From: Synergistaceae bacterium
GTDB lineage: Bacteria; Synergistota; Synergistia; Synergistales; Synergistaceae
NCBI GenBank assembly: GCA_031258255.1
Contig: JAIRNC010000001.1
Span: forward strand, 1 to 54,826
Length of the DNA stretch: 54,826 bases
Direction of reading: 5' to 3'
Shown one piece after another: positions 43,722 through 52,418 of this stretch. The notes under the pieces were generated by a model. That model had not been told where the DNA came from and did not search any database. It was given only the letters and a program-made list of their open reading frames with translations. The number at the start of each line of letters is the position of its first letter. The stretch's first letter is position 1. A program made the translations under genes and the position numbers.

Positions 43722-44420
43722 ATGGCGCTTTTAGAGGTAAAGGGCCTTTCCTACGATTACCCGGACGGAACGCCGGCGCTGCTCGATCTGTCCCTCAGCC
43801 TCGAAGAGGGGGATAAAATCGCCTTGGTCGGGGCGAACGGCTCAGGGAAATCGACGCTCCTACTTCACATGGCCGGATGCTTCGCGCCCCAGCGCGGCGA
43901 GATATCCCTGCGTGGAAAGCCCGTGGGGAAGGATTTGCGCGCGTTGAAGGACTCCGTTGGCATGGTCTTTCAGGAGCCGGACGACCAGCTCTTCATGCCC
44001 AGCGTCGCCCTCGACGTATCCTTCGGCCTGGCAGCCCGGAAGGTCAGGCCTGAGGAGGCCGCTTCCGCCGCGTCGCGCTGCCTTGAACGGCTCGGCATAG
44101 CCCGCCTTGCGGACAGGCCGCCCCACCGGCTTTCCAGCGGCGAGAAGCGCCTCGTCGCGATCGCCGGCGTCCTAGTGACTGACCCGGAGATCATAGCCCT
44201 CGACGAGCCGACCGCCGCGCTCGACCCAAGGGCGCGCCGCGAGGTTATGAAGATCCTTGGGGGGCTGGACAAATCGATGATCATAGCGACCCATGACCTG
44301 GACATGGCGCGCACGCTCTGCCGCAGGGCCGTCGTCATCTGCTCCGGCCGTGTCGCTGCGGAAGGGCCTGCCGGCGACCTGCTGGCCGACGAAAAAGCCC
44401 TTGAGACTTACGGGCTTTAG
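43722..44420 (+). CDS. nikO: ECF transporter ATPase NikO/CbiO
   Basis: A 232-residue ABC ATPase. It has Walker A VGANGSGKSTLL, Q-loop MVFQEPDDQLFMPSV, signature HRLSSGEKRLVAIAG, Walker B IIALDEPTAALDPRARRE and switch His IIATHDLDMAR. It powers nickel (or cobalt) uptake as a dimer with NikQ. It is the last gene of the operon; the convergent hypD-like gene ends 15 bases away, with no clear terminator between. Confidence 0.95.
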   Translation: MALLEVKGLSYDYPDGTPALLDLSLSLEEGDKIALVGANGSGKSTLLLHMAGCFAPQRGEISLRGKPVGKDLRALKDSVGMVFQEPDDQLFMPSVALDVSFGLAARKVRPEEAASAASRCLERLGIARLADRPPHRLSSGEKRLVAIAGVLVTDPEIIALDEPTAALDPRARREVMKILGGLDKSMIIATHDLDMARTLCRRAVVICSGRVAAEGPAGDLLADEKALETYGL

Positions 44421-44435
44421 AGACACATAATCTGG

Positions 44436-46796
44436 TCAGACCGTCTCCTGCGCTGTGCGGGCGATTATCTCCTCCTGATGGTAGAGATCCAGATCCACGA
44501 AGTAGTCGCTGTAGCCCGCCACGCGCACCAAGAGGCCCCTGTGAGACTCCGGCTCGCGCTGCGCCTCTCGCAGCGTCTCCTCGTCCACCACGTTGAACTG
44601 GACGTGGTGCCCGCCCAGCTTGAAGTACGAGCGTATCAGGCCAACGAGCCCGTTTATGCCCTCAGGGCCAGCCAGGACTGAAGGCAGGAAGCGCTGGTTC
44701 AGCAGGGTGCCGCCAGACTTCACCTGGTCCATCTTGCCCAGGGACTTCACCACGGCGGTGGGTCCGTTGCGGTCGGCGCCGTGGCTCGGCGACGTGCCGT
44801 CGGAGATGGGCGTCCCCTTGAAGCGCCCGTTCGGCGTCGCGGCAGTCATCTTGCCGAAGTAGTTATGGCATGTCGTGGACAGCATGTTGATGTGGTAGGT
44901 CGGCCCCAGTATGCTGCGTCTGCCGTCTATAGCGTCGAAGAGGCTGCCGTAGACGCGGCGCATGATGTCGTCCGCGTAGTCGTCGTCGTTGCCGTAGAAG
45001 GGCGTCTTGTTCCACATCGTGAGGCGGAGCGCTTCCGCGCCCTCCCAGTTATCGGCGCAGGCCCGCGCCAGTTCAGGGAGCGAGACAGCGCCCTCCTCAA
45101 AGGCGTGTTTCTTTATGGCCGAGAGGCTGTCCGTTATGGTCCCGATCCCTGTGCACTGGATGTAGTCGGTGTTATACCTCGGGCCGCCGGCGTAGTAGTC
45201 TTTGCCGTTCTTGACGCAGTCGCTTATCAGGACGGAGAGGAACGTGGCCGGGAAACATTCGGCGTACCTCGCGCGGAGGTAGTTGTCCACCTCTATCTTC
45301 GTCGTGACGACGTAGTCCAGCTGGCGCTCGAACGCCTCGTACAGGTCGTCGAAGGACTTGAAGCCCTCGGGATCCCCGGTGCTGATGCCGACGCGCTTGC
45401 CGGTCATCATGTCCACGCCGTCGTTCAAGGCGAGCTCCAGCACCTTGGGCGTGTTCAGGTACCCGTGCAGCAGATACGCCTCCTTGCCGGCGCAGCCTGT
45501 CTCTATGCAGCCGCTCGTGCCACCCTCGCGGGCGTCCTCCAGCGTCTTGCCGACCCTGAGCTGCTCCTCTATAACGACGTCGGCGTTGAAGAAGGACGGA
45601 TAGCCCATGCCGTTGCGCACGACACGAGCCGCTTTCTTGAGCACGCTGTCAGGGGTCTTCGCGCTCACCTGGATGTTGCACTGCGGCTGGAGGAGCCTTA
45701 GCTCGTCCACGACCTCCAGGATGATCTCCGTGACCTCGCCGGATCCGTCCGTCCCGTCACGCCGGAGGCCGGCCAAATTTATGTTGGTGAAGTCGTTGTA
45801 CGTGCCGCTCTCCGCTGCTGTGACGCCTACCTTGGGCGGGGCGGGCGTGTTGTTCACCTTGACCCAGAAGCACGAGATGAGGTCTTTGGCGAGTTCCCGG
45901 CCGAGCGTGCCGGAGGCGAGCCCCTTCTCGTAAAAGGGCGTCAAGTGCTGGTCGAAGTGTCCCGGGCTCATGGCGTCCCAGCCATTCAACTCCGTTATCG
46001 TCCCCAGGTGGACGAACCAGTACATCTGGACCGCCTCCCAGAAGTCTCGCGGCGCGTTGGCGGGGACCCATCTACAGACGGAAGCGATCTTCTCGAGTTC
46101 GGCCCTGCGGACAGGGTCGCTCTCCCTGGAAGCCATCTCCTGCGCGAGGTCGGCGTGGCGTTCGGCGAATATGATCACAGCGTCGCAGGAAATGTCCATG
46201 CCCTGCAGCTCGTCGTCCTTGGCCGTGGCCTCCGGGTCCGCTATGAAGTCCAGCTTCGAGCGTGCCAAGGCTATGTCGCGCTTGATGTCGAGCATCCCCT
46301 TCTTATATATCAGCCCGTCCAGGGCGGTGTGGCCGAGAGCGCGCTGTTCGCCGAACTCAGTGAACGCCCCCGCCTCGTACAGGTCCGTCCACTTCCGCGG
46401 CATCCTGTCGAACGCCTTGTCCCTCATGCTGCGTCCGCGCCAGTAGGGGATCACCCTGTCGCGGTATATGTCCATGTCCCCCTGGGCCACCGAATAGCTC
46501 TGCATCTCGCGGGAGTCAAGTATTTCCAAATCCCTGACAGAGTGGCAGGTCAGCTCCGGGAAGGACGAGACCGCCTTGGGGCGCGGCCCGCGCTCCCCCA
46601 CTATCAGCTCGTCCGGGCCGATGTATATGGTCTTCCTTTCGCAAATATACTTGAAGTTCATGCCTCGTAGCACCGGAGTGGCGAATTTCCCGTCGTTCTT
46701 CTCGTAGAATTCCGTCTCCAGCAACGCCCTCTCAGCCGAAAAACTGGGGCGCGTCTCGAAACTTTCCCTGCGGAGCCTCTCGATTCGCTCGTTCAT
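44436..46796 (-). CDS. hypD: Glycyl radical enzyme, trans-4-hydroxy-L-proline dehydratase (HypD) type
   Basis: A 786-residue glycyl radical enzyme. The thiyl Cys is in GGTSGCIETG (Cys430, Glu432) and the radical Gly is in RVAGYSDYF (Gly761). From memory of the C. difficile HypD structure, its key residues (His160, Asp278, Ser334, Phe340, Cys434, Glu436, Tyr450, Gly765) all find equivalents here at a constant offset of minus four (His156, Asp274, Ser330, Phe336, Cys430, Glu432, Tyr446, Gly761). The reaction removes water from hydroxyproline to give pyrroline-5-carboxylate. A ribosome site GGGAGG precedes the ATG. No radical-SAM activase lies nearby. Confidence 0.9.
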   Translation of the reverse strand: MNERIERLRRESFETRPSFSAERALLETEFYEKNDGKFATPVLRGMNFKYICERKTIYIGPDELIVGERGPRPKAVSSFPELTCHSVRDLEILDSREMQSYSVAQGDMDIYRDRVIPYWRGRSMRDKAFDRMPRKWTDLYEAGAFTEFGEQRALGHTALDGLIYKKGMLDIKRDIALARSKLDFIADPEATAKDDELQGMDISCDAVIIFAERHADLAQEMASRESDPVRRAELEKIASVCRWVPANAPRDFWEAVQMYWFVHLGTITELNGWDAMSPGHFDQHLTPFYEKGLASGTLGRELAKDLISCFWVKVNNTPAPPKVGVTAAESGTYNDFTNINLAGLRRDGTDGSGEVTEIILEVVDELRLLQPQCNIQVSAKTPDSVLKKAARVVRNGMGYPSFFNADVVIEEQLRVGKTLEDAREGGTSGCIETGCAGKEAYLLHGYLNTPKVLELALNDGVDMMTGKRVGISTGDPEGFKSFDDLYEAFERQLDYVVTTKIEVDNYLRARYAECFPATFLSVLISDCVKNGKDYYAGGPRYNTDYIQCTGIGTITDSLSAIKKHAFEEGAVSLPELARACADNWEGAEALRLTMWNKTPFYGNDDDYADDIMRRVYGSLFDAIDGRRSILGPTYHINMLSTTCHNYFGKMTAATPNGRFKGTPISDGTSPSHGADRNGPTAVVKSLGKMDQVKSGGTLLNQRFLPSVLAGPEGINGLVGLIRSYFKLGGHHVQFNVVDEETLREAQREPESHRGLLVRVAGYSDYFVDLDLYHQEEIIARTAQETV

Positions 46797-46976
46797 GCCT
46801 GAAACCTCCCTCTGCGTTTAAAAACATTTTAAACAAAAGATCAGCTTGTGCTTCTCTGCCGCGCGAAATTCCGATACGGCAGACGCCGTGAAATTTTTTC
46901 AGATCATTTATAATTATCTCACTATTTTTTCACTCCGCAATATGCAGCCGGGAAAATTCCATAGGGGGTGCCCGAT

Positions 46977-47672
46977 ATGAAACGTAAAATAATCGAAATC
47001 GACAAATCCAAATGCGATGGCTGCGGACTTTGCGCCGATGCCTGTCACGAGGGCGCGATTGGGGTTGTCGAAGGCAAGGCGGCGCTGCTTCGCGATGACT
47101 ATTGCGACGGGCTCGGAAATTGCCTACCCGTATGCCCGACCGGGGCGATAGGGTTCGTGGAGCGGGAAGCTATGGAATATGACGAGGGGGCGGCCAAGAC
47201 GAACAGGAAAAACACGGCGCAAGCTGGCGGTTGCCCTGGTTCGAACGCCCACAGCATTGAAAGAACGGCGATCAATGCGCCTGCGGAAAACGATGCGGCA
47301 GCGAGCGAACTTCAGCAATGGCCTGTGCAGATTAAGCTCGTGCCCCTGATCGCGACGTATTTTAACGGGGCCAGCCTGCTCATTGCCGCAGACTGCGCCG
47401 CATACGCAAGGGCGGGTTTCCACTCCGAATTTATGCGTGGCAAGGTAACGCTCATCGGCTGTCCGAAACTTGACGGGGTGGACTATTCTGAAAAGCTCGC
47501 CGAGATTATTTCCAAAAACAACATAAAGTCGCTCACGATAGTGCGTATGGAGGTGCCTTGTTGCGGAGGCATTGAACATGCCGCGGTCACAGCGCTGAAA
47601 AATTCCGGCAAGTTTATCCCTTGGAGAGTGGTGACGCTTGAAACAAACGGCGCGATAAAGGAGGGATTGTAA
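46977..47672 (+). CDS. 4Fe-4S ferredoxin-domain protein
   Basis: A 231-residue soluble protein. The N-terminus carries two clusters: CDGCGLCADAC and, less regular, CDGLGNCLPVC followed by PTG. After a linker of about 60 residues with few conserved positions, a C-terminal domain has AADCAAYA, LIGCPKLDGVDYSEKL and EVPCCGGIEHA, where Cys residues could bind metal or a further cluster. Such proteins occur in anaerobes near hydroxylamine reductase or redox regulators; function is unknown. ATG 46977 follows GGGGG by 8 bases; the GTG at 46968 is less likely. It overlaps the next gene by one base. Confidence 0.9.
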   Translation: MKRKIIEIDKSKCDGCGLCADACHEGAIGVVEGKAALLRDDYCDGLGNCLPVCPTGAIGFVEREAMEYDEGAAKTNRKNTAQAGGCPGSNAHSIERTAINAPAENDAAASELQQWPVQIKLVPLIATYFNGASLLIAADCAAYARAGFHSEFMRGKVTLIGCPKLDGVDYSEKLAEIISKNNIKSLTIVRMEVPCCGGIEHAAVTALKNSGKFIPWRVVTLETNGAIKEGL

Positions 47673-47917
47673 TGCTGAACGGGTGCCCGGGCGTTGGCGG
47701 GTTGCGTGGCACGCCGACCATTGCCGTGAAGACTTGCCCCGAGTGCGGCCGTGAAATCGAAATTTTCAGCGTTGACACACATATTGTCTGCAAATGCGGC
47801 TTCATAGTCTACAACGATACTCAAACCTGTATCAAATGGTGCGCGTATGCCCGCGAGTGCGTTGGAGACGAAATCTACGACAAGTTCAAGGCTATTATAA
47901 ATCCTAAATTCCCGTAA
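47672..47917 (+). CDS. Small zinc-ribbon / Cys-rich protein
   Basis: An 81-residue protein with CPECGREIEIFSVDTHIVCKCGF, a CX2C...CXC zinc-ribbon-like motif, and a second Cys group in CIKWCAYARECVGDEIY. It is translationally coupled to the ferredoxin gene (TAATG; GGAGGG 7 bases before the ATG), so the two proteins likely work together, perhaps in electron transfer or metal or nitrosative stress handling. That role is inference. The family is uncharacterised as far as I can tell. Confidence 0.87.
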   Translation: MLNGCPGVGGLRGTPTIAVKTCPECGREIEIFSVDTHIVCKCGFIVYNDTQTCIKWCAYARECVGDEIYDKFKAIINPKFP

Positions 47918-47918
47918 G

Positions 47919-48195
47919 TTATGACACGTTGAGAGGGTTGATTGTCAAAGCCTCGTAGATTTCCCTCTGTTTTTTAGTGACAACAAGCAGTTGATATTGC
48001 CAGCGATATTTTTGAAGCACACCGGAAGGCCGCTACAGGCGTCCATCACGGCGGCGATATTCAGTTGGGGAAGCGGCACGTGATCCTTGTTCTTGCCCCA
48101 GCGCGCCGACTCGATGCACTGCGAGTAGCTCGATATGGAGGTCGTGTCGTAGAACCAGTATTCATTCCCCGCGCGCTTTATCCTAAAGAAGCTGT
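47919..48195 (-). pseudogene. IS4/IS1634-type transposase remnant (deleted and frameshifted)
   Basis: On the minus strand, from about 48195, one frame reads FYDTTSISSYSQCIE then NKDHVPLPQLNIAAVMDACSGLPV and KNIAGNIN, the DDE-domain start of IS4-superfamily (IS1634-like) transposases. A second frame then gives QLLVVTKKQREIYEAL and ends at TAA 47919, the typical C-terminus. A large internal piece is lost at the frame switch near 47990. It lies between the zinc-ribbon gene and the ABC ATPase stop, at a change in gene content. Confidence 0.82.
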
Positions 48196-48839
48196 CCCGA
48201 TGCCATGCGATATGAGCGGGTTCCGAAAGCCGCAGAATTCATATCATGGGTGACCATCAGCACGGCAGTTCCCTTTTTAGAGACCGAAGTGAAAATACGC
48301 ATGATTTCTCCTGCGGTTTCTTCATCCAGATCGCCGGTCGGCTCGTCCGCGATCAATAATACGGGTGACGAGAGCAACGCCCTGGCAATCGACACGCGGC
48401 GCAATTCGCCGCCTGAGAGACTGGAAGGGTATTGCCCGGCAAGGTGGGCAAGGCCGACTTGTTCCAGCAAAGACATCGCGGCCTCTGCGGCGTCGCCGCG
48501 GTCTGCGAGGACGTGGGGTATGAGCGTATTTTGCAGCACCGTGAAATTTGGCAGTACAGTCTGTCCCTGCATGATGTAGCCAAGCCGAGTGCTCCGCATC
48601 CCGGAAAGCTCGCAGTCACTCAGGCCGCTGTATTCCCGCCCTTCAAAGTATACGCTGCCGGAGGTCGGCGTCAGGAGCCCGGCCAAAATATTCAACAGGG
48701 TGGTCTTCCCGCTCCCTGAGCGGCCGACAATGCAGATAAATTCACCCTCATCCACAGACAACGAAACGTCATTGAGCGCCCAAAACGAATTGCCGGCACG
48801 GATATATTCTTTTTTAATCCCGCTCGCTTCGAGGATCAT
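48183..48839 (-). CDS. MacB/LolD-type ABC transporter ATP-binding protein
   Basis: A 218-residue ABC ATPase. It has Walker A IVGRSGSGKTTLLNILAG, signature SLSGGELRRVSIARALL, Walker B VLLIADEPTGDLDEETAGE and switch region VLMVTHDMNSA. Proteins of this class pair with FtsX/MacB permeases that move or sense extracytoplasmic substrates rather than import solutes. It overlaps the permease gene by four bases (ATGA). Its 3' end abuts the transposase remnant, so any further distal genes of the operon have been lost or never existed. Confidence 0.93.
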   Translation of the reverse strand: MILEASGIKKEYIRAGNSFWALNDVSLSVDEGEFICIVGRSGSGKTTLLNILAGLLTPTSGSVYFEGREYSGLSDCELSGMRSTRLGYIMQGQTVLPNFTVLQNTLIPHVLADRGDAAEAAMSLLEQVGLAHLAGQYPSSLSGGELRRVSIARALLSSPVLLIADEPTGDLDEETAGEIMRIFTSVSKKGTAVLMVTHDMNSAAFGTRSYRMASGQLL

Positions 48840-50056
48840 AATCCGCCTTCCCTGATTACCCTATAGGCGTCAGCGTTCCCAATTTTTACTGAAGAAAGCA
48901 ACGAAGCCAGCAAAGCCGCCGCTACGGACAATAAGACGCTGATACAGGCAATGGCGCAAAGCTGCCCAAAGCCGGGCATCATATATGGCATGTTGAAAAT
49001 TTCCCGGATGTAGATACGAAAAGGCATGAGCAATAAAGCGGAAAGGAAGATGCCCACCACGCTGCCTATGCAGCTGATTAAGCCAGATTCCCAAAGTACC
49101 ATGGCTATCAATTTTTTCCTTGAGATGCCAACGGAGCGCAGTATGCCAAATTCCTGCCGCCTCTCATTGAGCATGGCGGAAAAGAGAAGCGCTAAAATGG
49201 AAAATGACGCAATCCAGAGAACCGCTGAGAGCGCTCCAAAAGAACCGGTCAGCATACGCAGGCTGACTGAAACGCTGCTTATAATATTTTGGGCCGGAAC
49301 TACCGCGATGCCGCTCTTTACATAACCAAATGCGCTGTTGATCCGCCCTGCCACTCCGATGGGGGTAGAGCTGTCGTCTATCAGCGCCATAATGGAAGAA
49401 ATCGACTTTTCTGGGGGCGCGTCCGCTCCCATTTTGCTGGCGCAGTCACGTGCCGCGATTCTTGCCGCATCCATGTTCATAAAGACGGAAGCGTCGAACC
49501 CGCTTCCCGTATATTCCATTTTAGCGGCGATGCTGTAGCCCCGGCCAAAAAATTGAAGCGTATCACCCACTCTGCCAGCGACTGCCCCGCCCACAACTAT
49601 TTCATTATCCTTCAAGATTCCCGGCACGGAAGTCTTAATCCAAGGAGCGACTATAAAATCCGTATCTTGGTCAAAGCCGATCAATTGAATGGGGACTGAG
49701 CAGCAGTCAGAATTGAGCGACGCTATGAACAAGTGCGGGGATACGGCGGTAACCCCTTCCACGCCGGAAATCTTTTCAAGCCACTCCGGCTCCATATAAA
49801 AGGCGCTCGGTGAACCACGCAGCAAAATCCCCTCGGCCGTTTGGGCGTACCCCCGCGGGACTATCAGCAGATCCGCGCCCAGCCGCTTGGCAAGGCCATC
49901 CGTACCTTTGATCAAGCTGCGCGTGATCAAGGAACTGCCGAACAGGACGAAGGCTAGCGCGGCGACCAGGAAAATCAGACAAAATGAACGCAGCGGTTTT
50001 CGTTTTAAATTGCACCAAATGATGTCCTGAAAGGTAAAACTCATTTTTTCGCTCAT
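48836..50056 (-). CDS. FtsX/MacB-type ABC transporter permease
   Basis: A 406-residue permease with one N-terminal helix (LRSFCLIFLVAALAFVLFGSSL), a large extracytoplasmic MacB-PCD domain (about 45-270) and three C-terminal helices (FtsX domain) with LNERRQEFGILRSVGISRKKL. The start at 50056 (MSEKMSFTFQDI) has AAGGAGG just upstream; the longer frame to 50362 is a shadow of the DUF4418 gene. Works with the adjacent ATPase; the substrate is unknown. The coupled redox genes suggest metal or thiol-related cargo. Confidence 0.91.
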   Translation of the reverse strand: MSEKMSFTFQDIIWCNLKRKPLRSFCLIFLVAALAFVLFGSSLITRSLIKGTDGLAKRLGADLLIVPRGYAQTAEGILLRGSPSAFYMEPEWLEKISGVEGVTAVSPHLFIASLNSDCCSVPIQLIGFDQDTDFIVAPWIKTSVPGILKDNEIVVGGAVAGRVGDTLQFFGRGYSIAAKMEYTGSGFDASVFMNMDAARIAARDCASKMGADAPPEKSISSIMALIDDSSTPIGVAGRINSAFGYVKSGIAVVPAQNIISSVSVSLRMLTGSFGALSAVLWIASFSILALLFSAMLNERRQEFGILRSVGISRKKLIAMVLWESGLISCIGSVVGIFLSALLLMPFRIYIREIFNMPYMMPGFGQLCAIACISVLLSVAAALLASLLSSVKIGNADAYRVIREGGL

Positions 50057-50064
50057 TGCCCTCC

Positions 50065-50469
50065 TTATGAATTCCGAGCACGATAAAGATAAACGGTGTT
50101 GGCCGCAAAGACGGCAATGGTAAGGACTGAAATGACCGTCAGCGCGGGAAAAGCCGTGGAGCGGCAAGGCATCGTTTCCATCCCGCAGCCGCCGATGAGC
50201 ACCGTGGGAAACAGCAGCGCGAGAATCCCAGAGAGGAAGATGGCAATGCTCAGGCCAAGACGGACTTTGTTGTCCGAAAAGAAAATGGACGCTCCTCCGA
50301 GAAGGACGATAAGCAGACCGACGCCGATCTCCGCTTGCCCGGTCCAGTGGCAATTCATCCATCTGCCATCTGCCATAGGCTCACAAAGTTTGAATAAAAA
50401 CTGAGGCCCTAACGAGAGGAGCAATCCCGCGACGACAGCGCCAGCCCCGGAGATGATTCGATGTTTCAT
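50065..50469 (-). CDS. DUF4418 family membrane protein
   Basis: A 134-residue protein with four predicted helices. Conserved features of DUF4418 are MNCHWTGQAEIGVG after the first helix and GGCGMETMPCRSTAFP before the last; the Cys and His residues face the extracytoplasmic side in the likely topology and could bind a metal. Function is unknown. It lies 8 bases before the permease gene. A short AT-rich gap separates it from the Cys-rich mini protein upstream. Confidence 0.85.
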   Translation of the reverse strand: MKHRIISGAGAVVAGLLLSLGPQFLFKLCEPMADGRWMNCHWTGQAEIGVGLLIVLLGGASIFFSDNKVRLGLSIAIFLSGILALLFPTVLIGGCGMETMPCRSTAFPALTVISVLTIAVFAANTVYLYRARNS

Positions 50470-50543
50470 AATAATTCCCCCTGCGAAAATTTAATCAAAT
50501 TTTTTCTGGATCTATAACTTCTATTTCTTATTTCAAGTTGTAT

Positions 50544-50777
50544 TTATTGATTGATCTTTATTTGCTTGTCGCGAGATAATGTCAGCTTGATGGCATACGC
50601 GGCAATACCGCTGACGGCTAAGCCTAACATAGGAAAAAGACACTGTCCGCCGCAAGTTTGGCAAGATCCCGGACACTGTGTCGCTGCCGCAATGGTAAAC
50701 CCTGTATTCAACGCAGCCACACAGACGCCGCCGGTTATCGACTTCAGTTTTTCATTTATCTTGCGGCAAGAGCTCAT
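50544..50777 (-). CDS. Small Cys-rich membrane protein
   Basis: A 77-residue protein with one or two hydrophobic segments (about 16-32 and 47-66) separated by QCPGSCQTCGGQC, a compact CX3CX2CX3C motif able to bind a metal or cluster. I do not recognise the family. It is flanked by the polyferredoxin (23 bases upstream) and DUF4418 genes, all on the same strand, so it is likely part of the same membrane system. Confidence 0.7.
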   Translation of the reverse strand: MSSCRKINEKLKSITGGVCVAALNTGFTIAAATQCPGSCQTCGGQCLFPMLGLAVSGIAAYAIKLTLSRDKQIKINQ

Positions 50778-50800
50778 AGGTTTTCGCTCCTTCCCTCTTG

Positions 50801-51703
50801 TTAAGAAGATGCGGATTCATTCAAAATGGGCTGGGGTTGCAGCAATTTTTCATCGCCGGCTGCCCTCCTCCACCCATCCGCGCCATTTTTGTACACTAAG
50901 GCTTTTTTCGGGCAAAGCTGTATGCATTGACCGCAGGAGAGGCAGGATATTCTTTGGTACGATAGCTGACCATCGTCTTTTACCGCCAATGCGAGAGTGG
51001 GACACTCTTTCGCGCAGAGGCCGCAGGAGACACATCTATGCGGGTCAAATGCCAGTTTATAAGTAAACCGGAATTTCGCCCCGAGGAAATGTAACAGGCT
51101 TTGTGCCGCGCCCACAGGGCAAATATAACTGCAATATCCTCGTCCTCCCTTTGTAAAAGCACCGAGGACGATCAACCAGAAAAATATCGTTATTACGTTG
51201 GTCGAGGTAAGTATTCCCACATCGAGCGATAAAACACTCAGAGTGAGCCTGCTGAACATTGTGTAGTTGCAATAGGCGCAAACCACCGAATACCCCATAA
51301 CCGGGGCGATCAGGAAACCGGCCAGCATACCGTACCGCACCGGGGCAGGGTTCAAGGCGCTTTGTAATTTCACCTGAAATTTTTCCGGGATCAGCCTGCT
51401 CAAATATTCGGGAAAAGCGCCGGCAGGGCAGAGCTTGCCGCAAAAGAGGGGGCCTAAAAAGAACGCGGAGAGAAAAACGAGGGCAAACACGATGCCCACG
51501 ATGGAAATGACGCTGATCCCCTTTCCTGACGCAAGGTTTGTGAGAGCCACCCGTGAGCAGACAGCATGGATGTCAGCGTTGCCCGGCAAATGAAAAACCG
51601 ATATCAAAAGCCTCTGTACCAGCGACGCAGGCGCGTAAAACAAAAGAAAGCCTCCCAGATAGCCTAAAAACCTGACTGTTAAGATTTTAGCCTTGCCGTT
51701 CAT
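50801..51703 (-). CDS. NapH/FtrD-like membrane polyferredoxin
   Basis: A 300-residue integral membrane protein with about four to five helices and three kinds of Cys sites: membrane-edge motifs CGKLCPAGAFPEYL and CSYICPVGAAQSLL (CX3CP type, as in NapH/NosR/RdxA) and two C-terminal 4Fe-4S ferredoxin motifs CVSCGLCAKECP and CLSCGQCIQLCP. Such proteins pass electrons from the cytoplasm across the membrane, for example in FtrABCD iron uptake or nitrous-oxide systems. The ATG at 51703 has GGGGGAGAGG 7 bases upstream and is preferred over the TTG at 51727 that overlaps the previous stop. Confidence 0.9.
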   Translation of the reverse strand: MNGKAKILTVRFLGYLGGFLLFYAPASLVQRLLISVFHLPGNADIHAVCSRVALTNLASGKGISVISIVGIVFALVFLSAFFLGPLFCGKLCPAGAFPEYLSRLIPEKFQVKLQSALNPAPVRYGMLAGFLIAPVMGYSVVCAYCNYTMFSRLTLSVLSLDVGILTSTNVITIFFWLIVLGAFTKGGRGYCSYICPVGAAQSLLHFLGAKFRFTYKLAFDPHRCVSCGLCAKECPTLALAVKDDGQLSYQRISCLSCGQCIQLCPKKALVYKNGADGWRRAAGDEKLLQPQPILNESASS

Positions 51704-51723
51704 AGCAAGCCCTCTCCCCCAAG

Positions 51724-52353
51724 TCAATGGTTGCTGTGATCTTGCCCGAATTCAATGCTCGAGCCGGCACTGCCGCTTGCCGCGGCGCCGGATCCCGATT
51801 GTCCCGAGTTGACTACATGAACGGAGATTTCCCCTAACGTTTCACCGGTGCTGTAGTCAGTAAACGCGATTACGCCTTCGCTTATCGACGGCTGAGTCCA
51901 AGCCGTTAGGTGAGAAAACCGCAACCCAGCCGTCAGGTTAATCACCTCTCCAGGGTGAAATTCGGAGGAAAAGACGCCGAGCGCGCTGTCGAATGACGGA
52001 TTTCTGGACGAGAAATTCACACTCCCGTTCTCGAATCCCCTGGCGGTTACTCGTACCCGATGAGACCCTCCTTTCTCGCTGAGCGACATCATCGGCGCCG
52101 CAATTGATATTCTGCCTGGCTGCACGAGCCGTTTCGGCAGCCCTTGATCCTGAACATCAACCGTAAACGACGTTTTTTCCCCGGAGGCCAACAAATAATT
52201 TAATGTTCCAGCCTCCCTTGGGATCAACGTCCTGTAGTGGCCGAGCCCCAGCATCAGCACTCCCGCGCTCAAAAAAATCAATGCGTTGGCTGCGGCGTGT
52301 TTGACAGATACTTTTCTCGTAATCATCACCTCTCGACTTGATTTATTATGCAT
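51724..52353 (-). CDS. Membrane-anchored extracytoplasmic protein of unknown function
   Basis: A 209-residue protein with a basic start, one N-terminal membrane helix (about 20-40), and a beta-rich extracytoplasmic domain with no motif I recognise. The tail is Ser/Gly/Ala-rich and ends QDHSNH, so its two His could bind metal. It is the first gene of the redox/ABC operon, 65 bases after the predicted -10 box. AGGGG precedes the ATG at 52353; an ATG nine codons later is an alternative. Confidence 0.75.
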   Translation of the reverse strand: MHNKSSREVMITRKVSVKHAAANALIFLSAGVLMLGLGHYRTLIPREAGTLNYLLASGEKTSFTVDVQDQGLPKRLVQPGRISIAAPMMSLSEKGGSHRVRVTARGFENGSVNFSSRNPSFDSALGVFSSEFHPGEVINLTAGLRFSHLTAWTQPSISEGVIAFTDYSTGETLGEISVHVVNSGQSGSGAAASGSAGSSIEFGQDHSNH

Positions 52354-52418
52354 TACGTTAAACCCCTGAGCCTATCACAAGATCGTTTGTCAGGGATTGA
52401 TTGTTTTTTATAGCAATC

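Noticed and set aside
48836-50362. 508-codon version of the permease gene
   Set aside because: The first 102 codons are a shadow of the DUF4418 gene; a good ribosome site supports the start at 50056.
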